A stretch of DNA of 64,000 nucleotides. Source: Nonomuraea candida (GTDB lineage: Bacteria; Actinomycetota; Actinomycetes; Streptosporangiales; Streptosporangiaceae). The stretch lies in assembly GCF_000725485.1 (NCBI RefSeq), contig NZ_KL647031.1:698171-762170 (forward strand), in the 5' to 3' direction. A program made the position numbers and the translations under genes. Below, one piece after another: positions 1-9,875 of the stretch. Below the pieces are notes generated by a model. The model saw only the letters and a program-made list of their open reading frames with translations. It did no database searches and was not told the origin of the DNA. Positions within the stretch are counted from its first letter, which is position 1. Each line of letters starts with the position of its first letter.

Positions 1-154
1 GATAGGCGGCTACGGCTTCGGGAAGGGTGCCGTAGTCGGCACCGGCCAGGACCGCGACGTTCGTCGGCCGCGCCTCCAGGGACGTGACCAGGCCGAACCT
101 GGCGTTGGTCCCTCCGATGTCGGCGACGAGCCACGGAAGGTCAAAGGCACTCAC
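1..154 (-). CDS. glk: Glucokinase, N-terminal part (runs off the window)
   Basis: The reverse strand encodes a GTG-started peptide opening with a typical bacterial glucokinase phosphate-binding segment, LVADIGGTNARFGLV, at about residues 8-22. The enzyme phosphorylates glucose to glucose 6-phosphate in the cytoplasm, the substrate of the zwf product encoded just upstream on the same strand. A GGAGG lies 7-11 bases before the GTG; an ATG four bases further upstream is in another frame. Only about 51 residues are inside the window. Assignment to the Glk family rather than to ROK-type glucokinases rests on the DIGGTNARF form, which ROK kinases do not share. Confidence 0.85.
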   Translation of the reverse strand, partial: MSAFDLPWLVADIGGTNARFGLVTSLEARPTNVAVLAGADYGTLPEAVAAY

Positions 155-304
155 GCATACCTCCGGCATTCAGGGCGGCGTCAAGATCGCGCGCCATACA
201 CCGAAGGATGCCACGACCGTTCACGGGAGGATGTGAGGGTACGGGCTCAGGAGCGTTCAGAGCGCGCCAAACGGACATAGAGCACCGTACCGTCTTATAG
301 TTGG

Positions 305-2247
305 TCACCGGACCAGTCCGGCGGGCCGCGCGCCGACCGACACGCCCGTCTCCAGGTGCGAGGAGCCCGCCTGGGCCGGGAAGCCCAGCCCGGGACCGTG
401 GTGCGGCGACTCGGCGCCGCTGATCCCGAAGATGCCGGCGCCCTGCTCGGCGTGCCCCGCCATGCGGCGGAAGGCGGCGAACAGCTCACGGCCCGTGCCG
501 ACCCACTGGGCGTCGCTCAGCGGCCGGCCCTCCGGCGCGCGGCCGGCCAGCTCCTCGGCCGGCACCAGCAGCTCCAGCGTGCCCGCCGCCGAGTCCAGCC
601 TGATCACGTCGCCGTCGCGCACCAGCGCGATCGGCCCGCCGTCGGCGGCCTCGGGCGACAGGTGGATCGCCGCCGGCACCTTGCCCGACGCGCCCGACAT
701 GCGCCCGTCGGTGACGATGGCCACCCGCTGGCCCCGGTCGAGCAGCACCGCCAGGGGCGAGGTGAGCTTGTGCAGCTCGGGCATGCCGTTCGCGCTCGGG
801 CCCTGGTAGCGGATGACCGCCACGAAGTCCTGCCCGTCCAGCTCGCCCGCCTCGAACGCCTTCATCAGGTCGAGCTGGTCGTGGAAGACCTTGGCCGGCG
901 CCTCGATGACCAGGTGCTCGGGCTTGACCGCCGAGACCTTGCTGACGGCGCGGCCGAGGTTGCCCTCGACCATGTGGATGCCGCCGTCGGCCGAGAACGG
1001 GTCGGAGACCGGCCGCAGCACGTCCAGGTCCTTGCTGCCGCCGGTCACCGGCGACCAGACCAGCTCGCCGTCCACCAGCTCCGGCGCCTCGCGGTAACGG
1101 TCGAGGCCCGGGCCGGCCACGGTCATCACGTCGGCGTGCAGCAGGCCCGCGTCGAGCAGGTCGCCGATCAGCACCTGCATGCCGCCGGCCTCGCGGAAGT
1201 GGTTCACGTCCGCCTGGCCGTTGGGGTAGATCTTGGTCAGCGACGGCACGACCTCCGACAGGCAGGCCAGGTCGTCCCAGGTCAGCACGATGCCCGCGGC
1301 GGCGGCCATGGCGACCAGGTGCAGCGTGTGGTTCGTGGAGCCGCCGGTGGCCAGCAGCGCGACGCAGGCGTTCACGATGGCCTTCTCGTCGACCAGCTCG
1401 CCGATCGGCGTGTACGCCCCGCCGTGCGCGGTGATCTCCACCGCCCGGCGCCCCGCGGCCTCGGTGAGGGCGTGGCGCAGCTCGGTGTGCGGGTTGACGA
1501 ACGTCGAGCCCGGCAGGTGCAGGCCCATGACCTCCATCAGCGCCTGGTTGGAGTTCGCGGTGCCGTAGAAGGTGCAGGTGCCGGGCGAGTGGTAGGACTT
1601 GGACTCGGCCTCCAGCAGCTCGTCCCTGCCCACCTTGCCCTCGGCGAACAACTGCCGGGTGCGCGCCTTGACCTTGTTCGGCAGGCCCGAGGTCATCGGG
1701 CCGGCCGGCACGAAGATCGCGGGCAGGTGCCCGAAGTGCAGCGCCCCGATGAACAGCCCCGGCACGATCTTGTCGCACACGCCCAGCAGCAGCGTGGCGT
1801 CGAACATGTCGTGCGACAGCGCGATCGCGGTGGCCATGGCGATGACGTCCCGGCTGTAGAGCGACAGCTCCATGCCCGCGCGGCCCTGCGTGATGCCGTC
1901 GCACATCGCCGGCACGCCGCCGGCCACCTGCGCCACGCCGCCGGCCTTGCGCACGGCCGCCTTCAGCTCCGGCGGGTAGGTCTCGTACGGCTGGTGCGCG
2001 GACAGCATGTCGTTGTAGCTGGTCACGATGGCCACGCCCGGCTTGGCCGTGCCGCGTAGGGCGGGCTTGTCCGCCTCGGGGGCGGCCGCGAAGCCGTGCG
2101 CGAGGTTCGCGCAGCCCAGGTGCGCCCGCGCCGGGCCCTTCGCCCTGGCGGCCTCGCCGTCGCGGCGGATGCGCTCCAGGTACACGGAGCGGCTGGCGGC
2201 GCTCCGCTCGGCGATCCGGTCGGTGATCTCCTGGATGACGGGGTTCA

Positions 2248-2248
<1 letters not shown>
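305..2248 (-). CDS. edd: Phosphogluconate dehydratase (Entner-Doudoroff)
   Basis: The 647-residue product belongs to the IlvD/Edd Fe-S dehydratase family. It converts 6-phosphogluconate to 2-keto-3-deoxy-6-phosphogluconate. The stretch [20 protein letters not shown] and the following [20 protein letters not shown] and GVCDKIVPG are the family core with its cluster-binding Cys residues; [10 protein letters not shown] and [19 protein letters not shown] signatures follow. It is about 40 residues longer than the E. coli enzyme, mainly at the C-terminus. The ATG overlaps the zwf stop (ATGA), so the two are almost certainly translationally coupled. The window does not show eda. IlvD (dihydroxyacid dehydratase) is excluded by the Edd-like N-terminus and by the zwf context. 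Confidence 0.95.
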
Positions 2249-3837
<1,589 letters not shown>

Positions 3838-3927
3838 GGGTGGGGCTCCGATGATCTACCAAGCAGGGACAGAACGGACACTAACCAGAGTTTGGGTCGT
3901 ACACAAGCGGAGTTTTGGCATTTGAGA

Positions 3928-3946
3928 TGAAAAAGTCGTGACTTTT
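3928..3946. promoter_or_regulatory. Candidate operator between zwf and ROK regulator
   Basis: TGAAAAAGTCGTGACTTTT contains the perfect inverted repeat AAAAGTC-GT-GACTTTT (3931-3946). It sits 91 bases before zwf and 33 bases before the ROK gene, where a divergent-promoter operator would be expected. A 16/19 match occurs at 38000-38018 between aceA and the ramB-like gene. Binding by the adjacent ROK protein or by another carbon regulator is inference. Confidence 0.5.
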
Positions 3947-3978
3947 CATGACACAAGCACATGTGGTTCACTTAGCCG

Positions 3979-5187
3979 ATGCCTCGACGTACCGCTGCCG
4001 CCCTCGCCACAAGTGGTGAGGTGCTCCGCCTCATCCGCACCGGTGAGGCCGTGACGCGGGCCGACCTCGGCCGGGTGACCGGCCTGTCGCGCCCCGCGGT
4101 GCAGCTGCGCGTCGGCGAGCTGCTGGAGCGCGGCCTCGTGGTGGAGCGCACCGACGCGCCCTCCACGGGCGGGCGCCCGCCCGTCCGGCTGGAGTTCAAC
4201 GCCGCGGGCGGCGTGGTCCTCGTCGCGGCGCTCGGCGCCTCGCGCACCCGGGTGGCGGTCTGCGACCTGGCCGGGGCGGAGCTGGCCGGGCGCGAGTTCA
4301 CGATGGACGTGGAGCAGGGGCCCGACATCGTGCTGCCGCTGCTCATGGACACCTGGGACGACCTGCTCGGCGACCGGCCGCGCTCGATGATCCGCGGCGT
4401 CGGGATGGGCGTGCCCGCCACGGTCGAGTTCGCGCAGGGCCGCACGGAGAGCGCCCGCGTCATGGCCTCCTGGACCGGCGTGGTCATCCCGCCGATCATC
4501 CACACCCGTTTCCCCGTGCCCGTGCTCGTGGACAACGACGTGAACGTGCTGGCCATCGGCGAGCACCGGGGCGCCTACCCCGACCTGAACGACCTGATGT
4601 TCGTCAAGATCTCCACGCGGATCGGCGCGGGCGTCATCGCCGGCGGCGGCATCCTGCGCGGCGCGCTCGGCGCGGCCGGCGAGATCGGCCACATCCCCGT
4701 GCTCGACGGCGGCGGCGTGCTGTGCCGCTGCGGCAACTACGACTGCGTCGACTCCGTGGCCAGCGGCACCGCGCTGCTGAAGGACCTGCGGGCGCGCGGC
4801 AAGGACGTCAAGACGATCGCCGACGTCACCGCCCTGGTGCGCGCGGGCGACGCCGAGACGATGGCCACGGTCCGCGAGGCCGGCCGCCGCATCGGCGAGG
4901 TGCTGGCCGGGGCGGTCAACATCCTCAACCCGTCGGTGGTGGTGCTGGGCGGGGACGTGGCGGAGGCGTTCGGGCCGCTGGTGTCGAGCATCCGCGAGGT
5001 CGTCTACCGCCGCTCCACCGCCCTGGCCACCCGCCGGCTGCGCATCGAGCCCAGCCGGCTGGGCGCGGGCGCGGGCATCAGCGGATGCGCGGTGATGGTC
5101 CTGGACCACGTGCTCGCCCCGGAGGCCGTGGACGAGACCATGACCCTGACCGCCCTGCGCCACGAACGCGCCGCCGAACCGGCCTGA
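3979..5187 (+). CDS. ROK-family transcriptional regulator
   Basis: The 402-residue product has an N-terminal winged helix (about residues 10-70, with the recognition-helix-like TRADLGRVTGLSRPAVQLRV), then a ROK kinase-like fold. VLVDNDVNVLAIGE and the glycine-rich GAAGEIGHIPV are ROK landmarks. The zinc-site region reads VLCRCGNYDC, a variant of the CxCGxxGC motif. It is divergent from zwf-edd(-glk), which suggests sugar-responsive repression of that operon. As the helix-turn-helix is intact it is annotated as a repressor and not a glucokinase. The effector cannot be read from sequence. Confidence 0.9.
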   Translation: MPRRTAAALATSGEVLRLIRTGEAVTRADLGRVTGLSRPAVQLRVGELLERGLVVERTDAPSTGGRPPVRLEFNAAGGVVLVAALGASRTRVAVCDLAGAELAGREFTMDVEQGPDIVLPLLMDTWDDLLGDRPRSMIRGVGMGVPATVEFAQGRTESARVMASWTGVVIPPIIHTRFPVPVLVDNDVNVLAIGEHRGAYPDLNDLMFVKISTRIGAGVIAGGGILRGALGAAGEIGHIPVLDGGGVLCRCGNYDCVDSVASGTALLKDLRARGKDVKTIADVTALVRAGDAETMATVREAGRRIGEVLAGAVNILNPSVVVLGGDVAEAFGPLVSSIREVVYRRSTALATRRLRIEPSRLGAGAGISGCAVMVLDHVLAPEAVDETMTLTALRHERAAEPA

Positions 5188-5304
5188 CGACCCCCGCGCC
5201 CGCCTCGGGCACTGACCGCCCGCGCCGCCTCGGGCACTGATCGCTCGCGCCCGGACCCGTGCCGGGCCCCTCGCCCGGACCCGTGCCCGGACCAGGCTCC
5301 GCGC

Positions 5305-6879
5305 TCAGAGGTCCCAGCGGGGTTCGGGGCTCTCGCGGACGAGGCCGTCGGCGCCGAAGATGAGGTAGCGGTCGAGGTCGTCGGCGAACCAGCGGTCGTG
5401 CGTCACCGCCAGCACCGTCCCCTGGTATCCGGCCAGCCCGGCCTGCAGCGCCTCCGCGCTGGCCAGGTCGAGGTTGTCGGTCGGCTCGTCGAGCAGCAGC
5501 AGCGTCGCCCCCGACAGCTCCAGCAGCAGGATCTGCAGCCTGGCCTGCTGCCCGCCCGACAGCGTCTCGAACGGCTGCCCGCCCGCCGGCGCCAGCTCGT
5601 AGCGGGCCAGCGCCGCCATCGCCTCGTTGCAGGTCAGCGCGTGCCCGGCCATCACCACCTCGGCGGTGGCACGCCCGTGCAGGTCGGGCCGGAGGTGGGT
5701 CTGGGCGAAGTAGCCGGGGCGGACCCTGGCGCCCAGCCGCGCGACGCCGGTGTGCGCGATCGGCTCGCCCGCCAGCAGGCGCAGGAAGTGGGACTTGCCG
5801 GTGCCGTTCATGCCCAGCACGCCGACGCGCTCGCCGTAGGAGAGCTCGGTGGAGAACGGCCGCAGCAGGCCGGTCAGCTCCAGCTCCTCGCACACCACGG
5901 CGCGCCTGCCGGTGCGCCCGCCGCGCAGCCGCATGCGGACGTTCTGCTCCTTCGGCGCGCGCTGCGGCGGCCCCGCCCGCTCGAACCGCGCCAGCCGCGT
6001 CACCGCCGACCGGTACGCCCCCGCCAGCGCGTCGTTGTGGGCCGAGCGCTGCCGCAGCGTGTGCACCAGCCGCCGCAGCCTGGCCCGCTCCTCCTCCCAC
6101 CGCTGCCGCAGCTCCTCCAGCCGCTCCTTGCGCCGCCCGCGGGCCTCGGCGTAGGTCGCGAACCCGCCGCCGTGCACCCACACCGTGCGCCCCTCGACGG
6201 TGACGATCCGGTCGGCGGCCTCGGCCAGCAGCCGCCGGTCGTGGGAGACGAGCAGCACGGTCTTGGCCGAGCCCCTGATCGCCCGCTCCAGCCACTGCTT
6301 GGCCCGCACGTCGAGGAAGTTGTCGGGCTCGTCGAGGAGCAGCACCTCGTCGGGCCCGCGCAGCAGCGCCTCCAGCATGAGCCGCTTCTGCTCGCCGCCG
6401 GAGAGCGTGGCCAGGCTCCGGGCCCGGACCCGCTCGTAGGGGAGCCCCAGCGCCTCGGTGGCGCACACGTCCCACACCACCTCCAGCTCGTAGCCGCCCG
6501 CGTCGGCGTAGTCGGCGATGGCCTGGGCGTAGGCGAGCTGGCGCGGCTCGTCGTCGCGCGCCGCGATGGCCGCCTCCGCCCGCGCCAGCGCCGCGGCCGC
6601 CTCCCGCACGCGCCGCGGGGCCACGCCGAGCAGCAGGTCGTGCACGGTGCCCGCGCCGAGGAACTGCCGCATCACCCCGACGCCGCCGGTGGCCGCGACC
6701 CGCCCCTCGACCGGCGTCAGCTCGCCGGCGACGAGGCGCAGCAGCGTGCTCTTGCCCGCCCCGTTGGGCCCGACCAGCGCCGCCTTGGCGCCCTCGCCGA
6801 CCTTGAACGACACCTCCAGCAGCAACGGCCGCCCGTCGGGCAGCAGGTACGTCACCCCGCTCACTTCGACGTGCCCCAC
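5305..6879 (-). CDS. ABC-F family ATPase (ribosome-associated type)
   Basis: Two ABC cassettes are on one chain with no membrane segments. The first has VGPNGAGKST, LSGGEQKRLM and LLLDEPDNFLD; the second has LGMNGTGKSH, LSGGQQARLQ and LLLDEPTDNLD. An Arg/Glu-rich inter-domain linker (about residues 240-300) is the usual ABC-F arm region. ABC-F proteins act on the ribosome, and some protect against antibiotics. I chose the GTG at 6879 because a GGAGG lies four bases upstream; a GTG at 6900 would add seven residues. The first Walker B reads DEPDNFLD where DEPTNHLD is usual. A TetR gene is divergent. Confidence 0.85.
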   Translation of the reverse strand: MGHVEVSGVTYLLPDGRPLLLEVSFKVGEGAKAALVGPNGAGKSTLLRLVAGELTPVEGRVAATGGVGVMRQFLGAGTVHDLLLGVAPRRVREAAAALARAEAAIAARDDEPRQLAYAQAIADYADAGGYELEVVWDVCATEALGLPYERVRARSLATLSGGEQKRLMLEALLRGPDEVLLLDEPDNFLDVRAKQWLERAIRGSAKTVLLVSHDRRLLAEAADRIVTVEGRTVWVHGGGFATYAEARGRRKERLEELRQRWEEERARLRRLVHTLRQRSAHNDALAGAYRSAVTRLARFERAGPPQRAPKEQNVRMRLRGGRTGRRAVVCEELELTGLLRPFSTELSYGERVGVLGMNGTGKSHFLRLLAGEPIAHTGVARLGARVRPGYFAQTHLRPDLHGRATAEVVMAGHALTCNEAMAALARYELAPAGGQPFETLSGGQQARLQILLLELSGATLLLLDEPTDNLDLASAEALQAGLAGYQGTVLAVTHDRWFADDLDRYLIFGADGLVRESPEPRWDL

Positions 6880-6949
6880 GAGACCTCCAGACCGCTCCAC
6901 CGGATCAACGTTCCACCAACTAGACCATCGATCCGGTCCCCGTACAACG

Positions 6950-6955
6950 TATTAT
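6950..6955 (+). promoter_or_regulatory. Candidate -10 box for a leaderless TetR-type transcript
   Basis: TATTAT lies six bases before the GTG at 6962, so transcription would start at or next to the start codon. No Shine-Dalgarno sequence is present. ACAACGT occurs on both sides (6944-6950 and 6966-6972), possibly part of an autoregulatory operator. No convincing -35 box is seen. Confidence 0.35.
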
Positions 6956-6961
6956 CCCCGC

Positions 6962-7621
6962 GTGGACAACGTGTGGTCGCGCGACCGGAAGACCCCCAGG
7001 CAGACCCTGACGCTGGACCGGATCGTCACGGAGGCCGTGGCGCTGCTGGACGAGGAGGGCGTGGGCGGCCTGACCATGCGCCGCCTGGCCGAGCGTCTCG
7101 ACACCGGCTCGACCACCCTCTACTGGCACGTCAAGACCAAGGACGACGTGCTGGACCTGGCCCTGGACGCCGTCTTCGGCGAGGTGGCGCTGGACGACCT
7201 GGCCGCCGCCCGCGACGGCGGCGACTGGCGGGCGCCGGTGCGGGGGCTGATGGGCCGGTGGCGGGCGGCGCTGCTGCGTCACCCGTGGTCGGCGACGATC
7301 CTGGACCGGCCGCTCATGGGCCCCAACGCGCTGGGGCGCACCGAGTTCCTCTACGGGACGCTGATCGCGGCCGGGTTCGCCGCGCCGAAGACGGCGGCCT
7401 TCAGCCTGGCCAACTACGTGATGGGCTCGGTCATCATGCAGGTCTCCTGGCAGCGGAGCGGCGAGCCGGACACCGGGGCGTTCCTGCGCGAGCGCGCCGG
7501 CCGCTATCCCGCCCTGGCCGGGCACGGCCTGGAGCACGACTGGGACGCCACGTTCGACGAGGGCCTCGGCTACCTCCTGGACGGCATGGCCGGCGCGCGC
7601 TCGGCGCCGGACCGGGCCTGA
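6962..7621 (+). CDS. TetR-family regulator (TetR_C type)
   Basis: The 219-residue product has a helix-turn-helix at about residues 20-65 (TLDRIVTEAVALLDEEGVGG, MRRLAERLDTGSTTLYWHV) and a TetR_C-like ligand domain with WRAALLRHPWSATILDRPLMGP. This class often controls drug efflux or resistance genes. It is divergent from the ABC-F gene with 82 bases between, which makes that gene its likely target. The GTG start is chosen from the short distance to the candidate -10 box and the helix positions. Ligand unknown. Confidence 0.85.
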   Translation: MDNVWSRDRKTPRQTLTLDRIVTEAVALLDEEGVGGLTMRRLAERLDTGSTTLYWHVKTKDDVLDLALDAVFGEVALDDLAAARDGGDWRAPVRGLMGRWRAALLRHPWSATILDRPLMGPNALGRTEFLYGTLIAAGFAAPKTAAFSLANYVMGSVIMQVSWQRSGEPDTGAFLRERAGRYPALAGHGLEHDWDATFDEGLGYLLDGMAGARSAPDRA

Positions 7622-7706
7622 CGTGACGGTTTCATGATCGACAATGCGGATCTCACGAGATGGAAGAAATGGGGCGAAAGTAGGGTCCTGAGGCTGGGAG
7701 CGACGC

Positions 7707-8285
7707 ATGATCCGGGTTCTGCTCGCCGAGGACATGCACATGGAGTCGGCCGGCGTGACGGTGCGGATCGACGCCCCATCCCTGGACGCCCCATCCCTGG
7801 AAGCCCCGCCCCTGGACGGGCCGGCCCGCCTGTCCGCGCCGGAGGCGATCGTCGCCCCCGCGAACGCCAGGGTGCGCCGCTTCCGGCTCAACGGGCACGA
7901 CGCCATCAACGGCAAGGAGATGGACATGTCCCGGATCGACGAGGTGGTCCCGGCCGGAGCCACCGAGATCTGGGAGATCGAGAACACCGTGTACGCGCAC
8001 AACTTCCACATCCACGAGGTGGCCTTCCAGGTGCTCGACGTGGACGGGGAGAGGCCGCCGGCGTACGGGAGCGGCCACAAGGACACGGTCTACGTGCCGC
8101 CGAAGAGCACCGTGCGGCTGGCCGTCCGGTTCGGCGGCTTCACGGACCCGGCGACGCCGTACATGTACCACTGCCACATCCTGCGGCACGAGGACTCCGG
8201 CATGATGGGCCAGTTCGTGATCGTGGAGCCCGGCACCGAGGACCAGGTGCCCCGGACGATCGCCACCGCCCACCCGGCGCACTGA
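7707..8285 (+). CDS. Truncated multicopper oxidase (C-terminal cupredoxin only), chimeric N-terminus
   Basis: Residues 50-180 match the last cupredoxin domain of multicopper oxidases: HNFHIH, then PYMYHCHILRHEDSGMMGQF, i.e. the HCHxxxHxxxxM type 1/type 3 copper ligands. The 192-residue product lacks the two earlier domains that carry the other copper-ligand His pairs, and has no signal peptide. The first 12 residues, MIRVLLAEDMHM, are those of a NarL-type response regulator and unrelated to oxidases. A 15-base tandem repeat joins the two parts. I infer a deletion fusion that left a remnant; enzymatic activity alone is unlikely, although a copper-binding role is possible. Confidence 0.7.
   Translation: MIRVLLAEDMHMESAGVTVRIDAPSLDAPSLEAPPLDGPARLSAPEAIVAPANARVRRFRLNGHDAINGKEMDMSRIDEVVPAGATEIWEIENTVYAHNFHIHEVAFQVLDVDGERPPAYGSGHKDTVYVPPKSTVRLAVRFGGFTDPATPYMYHCHILRHEDSGMMGQFVIVEPGTEDQVPRTIATAHPAH
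7770..7814. repeat. 15-base tandem repeat at a gene-fusion joint
   Basis: GACGCCCCATCCCTG occurs twice exactly (7770-7784, 7785-7799), followed by a diverged third copy. It encodes DAPSL/DAPSL/EAPPL and sits between the response-regulator-like start and the cupredoxin domain. Confidence 0.75.
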
Positions 8286-8386
8286 GCCCCTGACGGGGCG
8301 GACCCCCGGCGCGCCGGGCGGCGGTCAGCGGGCGCCCGGCCGACCGCGCACGGCGGCCAGCGGGTGCACGCCCGGCCGGGCGGCGG

Positions 8387-9088
8387 TCAGCAGGTGCACA
8401 GGAGGCCGCGCAGCGCCGTCTCCAGGCACATGCCGGAGCGGGCGGGCGTCGGCCACGGGAAGCGCACGAGCGACTCGTCCACCCGCACCGTCGCCCCGAA
8501 CCGGTCCAGCTCCCACAGCCACACCTCGCCCGCCGGCTCCCCGAGCTGCCGCGTCACCCCGGCCGCGAGCTGGGGCCGGTGGGAGGCGTTGACGTGGGCG
8601 AGCACGCGCTCGGCCGTCTCGCTCAACGGGTCGGGCGCCGCCCCCAGGTAGTCGTCGGCGTCCAGCACCCCCGACTCCTGCCCCGTCAGGTACACCACCT
8701 GGCCCACGTCCATCCGCAACAACTGGGGCGCGTCCGGCCGGCCGAACCGCTCCAGCGCCTCGAACAGGCTCTCGTCCGCGGTGTGCGCGGCCACCGCCAC
8801 CGCCGCGGCCCGCGCCTGCGGCTCCGGCACGGCCTCGGCCCAGCCCTGCACCTCGATCAGCCCGCGCGGATGCGTGATGGTGCCCAGTTGCCGCATCGCC
8901 GTGAGGTTCACCGCCACCACGGCGTCGGCACGCAGCCCGTGCAGCGCCTCGCCGGGGCGTACCAGCAGGATGGGCCGGCCGCGCTCGTCCACCCCGCCGC
9001 GCGCGGGTGAGGGGGCGCCGTCAACGGAGAGCTTGGCGACGGTGGCCGTCGCGGCGAGGGTGCGGACCCGCTCGGGGATCGGCAGCAT
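8387..9088 (-). CDS. DUF2470-domain protein (HugZ-like, iron/heme related)
   Basis: The 233-residue product has an N-terminal split-barrel-like half (residues 1-125; TVAKLSVDG, GRPILLVRPGEALHGLRAD) and a C-terminal DUF2470 helical domain starting near ERVLAHVNASH. Such proteins resemble HugZ heme-degrading enzymes and are common beside iron-uptake genes. The ATG is preceded by AAGGAGG. An IdeR-type box lies 28 bases upstream of the start, so iron-dependent repression is likely. The C-terminus ends LCTC. Catalytic function is not proven; split-barrel FMN-type oxidoreductase is the alternative. Confidence 0.7.
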   Translation of the reverse strand: MLPIPERVRTLAATATVAKLSVDGAPSPARGGVDERGRPILLVRPGEALHGLRADAVVAVNLTAMRQLGTITHPRGLIEVQGWAEAVPEPQARAAAVAVAAHTADESLFEALERFGRPDAPQLLRMDVGQVVYLTGQESGVLDADDYLGAAPDPLSETAERVLAHVNASHRPQLAAGVTRQLGEPAGEVWLWELDRFGATVRVDESLVRFPWPTPARSGMCLETALRGLLCTC

Positions 9089-9115
9089 GACGCCTCCTTG
9101 AGAGCAGCAACAGTG

Positions 9116-9134
9116 ATAGGTTAGCCTTACCTAA
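9116..9134. promoter_or_regulatory. IdeR/DmdR-type iron box
   Basis: ATAGGTTAGCCTTACCTAA agrees at 18 of 19 positions with the DtxR/IdeR consensus TWAGGTTAGSCTWACCTWA. It lies between the divergent DUF2470 gene and the ribosomal S4 gene (31 bases before the S4 start), so it can repress both when iron is plentiful. A weaker half-site ACTACCTAA follows at 9141-9149. Confidence 0.9.
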
Positions 9135-9165
9135 GTAAGGACTACCTAATCACATTGAGGTGAAC

Positions 9166-9780
9166 GTGCGCTACACCGGCCCGAAGGTGCGACTGTCGCG
9201 TCGCGCGGGCGTCCCGCTGACCAGGAAAGCCGTCCGCTACTTCGAGCAGCGTCCCTACCCGCCGGGCGAGCACGGCCGCAAGACCAACCGCCGCACCACC
9301 GGCGACTACGGGCTGCGGCTGATGGAGAAGCAGAAGCTGCGCTGGTACTACGACGTGTCGGAGCGGCAGCTACGCCGCTACTGGGACCTGGCCGTGCGCA
9401 AGCCGGGCGCCTCGGGCACCGAGCTGGTCTCGCTGCTGGAGAGCCGCCTGGCCTCGCTCGTGCTGCGCTCCGGGCTGGCGCCGTCGATCTACGCGGCCCG
9501 CCAGTACATCAGCCACGGGCACATCGCCGTGGACGGCCGCAAGGTCGACATCCCCAGCTACCTGGTCAAGCCCGGCCAGGTCATCTCGGTACGCGAGCGC
9601 TCGCGCAGGATGCAGCCCTTCGTGGCCGCGTCGGAGGGCGTGTACGCCGACGAGCGCACGGCGCCGTACCTGTCGGTCGAGCTGCCGGAGCTGCGCTTCA
9701 CCCTGACCCACCGGCCGGAGCGCGAGCAGATCGCGATCCCGGTGGACGAGCAGCTCGTGGTGGAGTTCTACTCCCGCTAG
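9166..9780 (+). CDS. rpsD: 30S ribosomal protein S4 (probable stand-alone paralogue)
   Basis: The 204-residue product is a full-length S4: [22 protein letters not shown], the S4 RNA-binding domain ([34 protein letters not shown]) and the [11 protein letters not shown] end. S4 nucleates 30S assembly. The gene stands alone, away from any ribosomal operon, directly behind an iron box. The GTG at 9166 has GAGG five bases upstream; a GTG six bases earlier has none. A second rpsD elsewhere in the genome is likely but cannot be seen here. No Cys residues are present, so a zinc-ribbon role can be excluded. Confidence 0.9.
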   Translation: MRYTGPKVRLSRRAGVPLTRKAVRYFEQRPYPPGEHGRKTNRRTTGDYGLRLMEKQKLRWYYDVSERQLRRYWDLAVRKPGASGTELVSLLESRLASLVLRSGLAPSIYAARQYISHGHIAVDGRKVDIPSYLVKPGQVISVRERSRRMQPFVAASEGVYADERTAPYLSVELPELRFTLTHRPEREQIAIPVDEQLVVEFYSR

Positions 9781-9834
9781 GCACTGCCGAAGGGCCCGGG
9801 AGGGGCGGCCGGCGCGACCCGCGCCTGCGGGGAC

Positions 9835-9875
9835 GGCCCGGGGGAGGCGGTCAGCGTGACCGCTTCCCCCGGGCC
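9835..9875. terminator. Bidirectional terminator, rpsD / cation channel
   Basis: A 19-base stem (9835-9853 with 9857-9875; one G-T pair) closes a three-base GCG loop. It spans the stop codon of the channel gene on the reverse strand and follows rpsD by 55 bases on the forward strand, where TTCTTCC follows. Confidence 0.8.

Noticed and set aside
356..2059. Long forward frame opposite edd
   Set aside because: Low-complexity Arg/Gly/His/Val-rich translation; it is the mirror of the real gene's GC-rich codon pattern. Similar mirror frames oppose zwf, the ABC-F gene, nhaA, the MFS/acyl-CoA dehydrogenase region and the PP2C gene.
9160..9165. GTG at 9160 as the S4 start
   Set aside because: The GAGG that would serve as ribosome site overlaps it; the GTG at 9166 is correctly spaced and gives the usual RYTGP opening.
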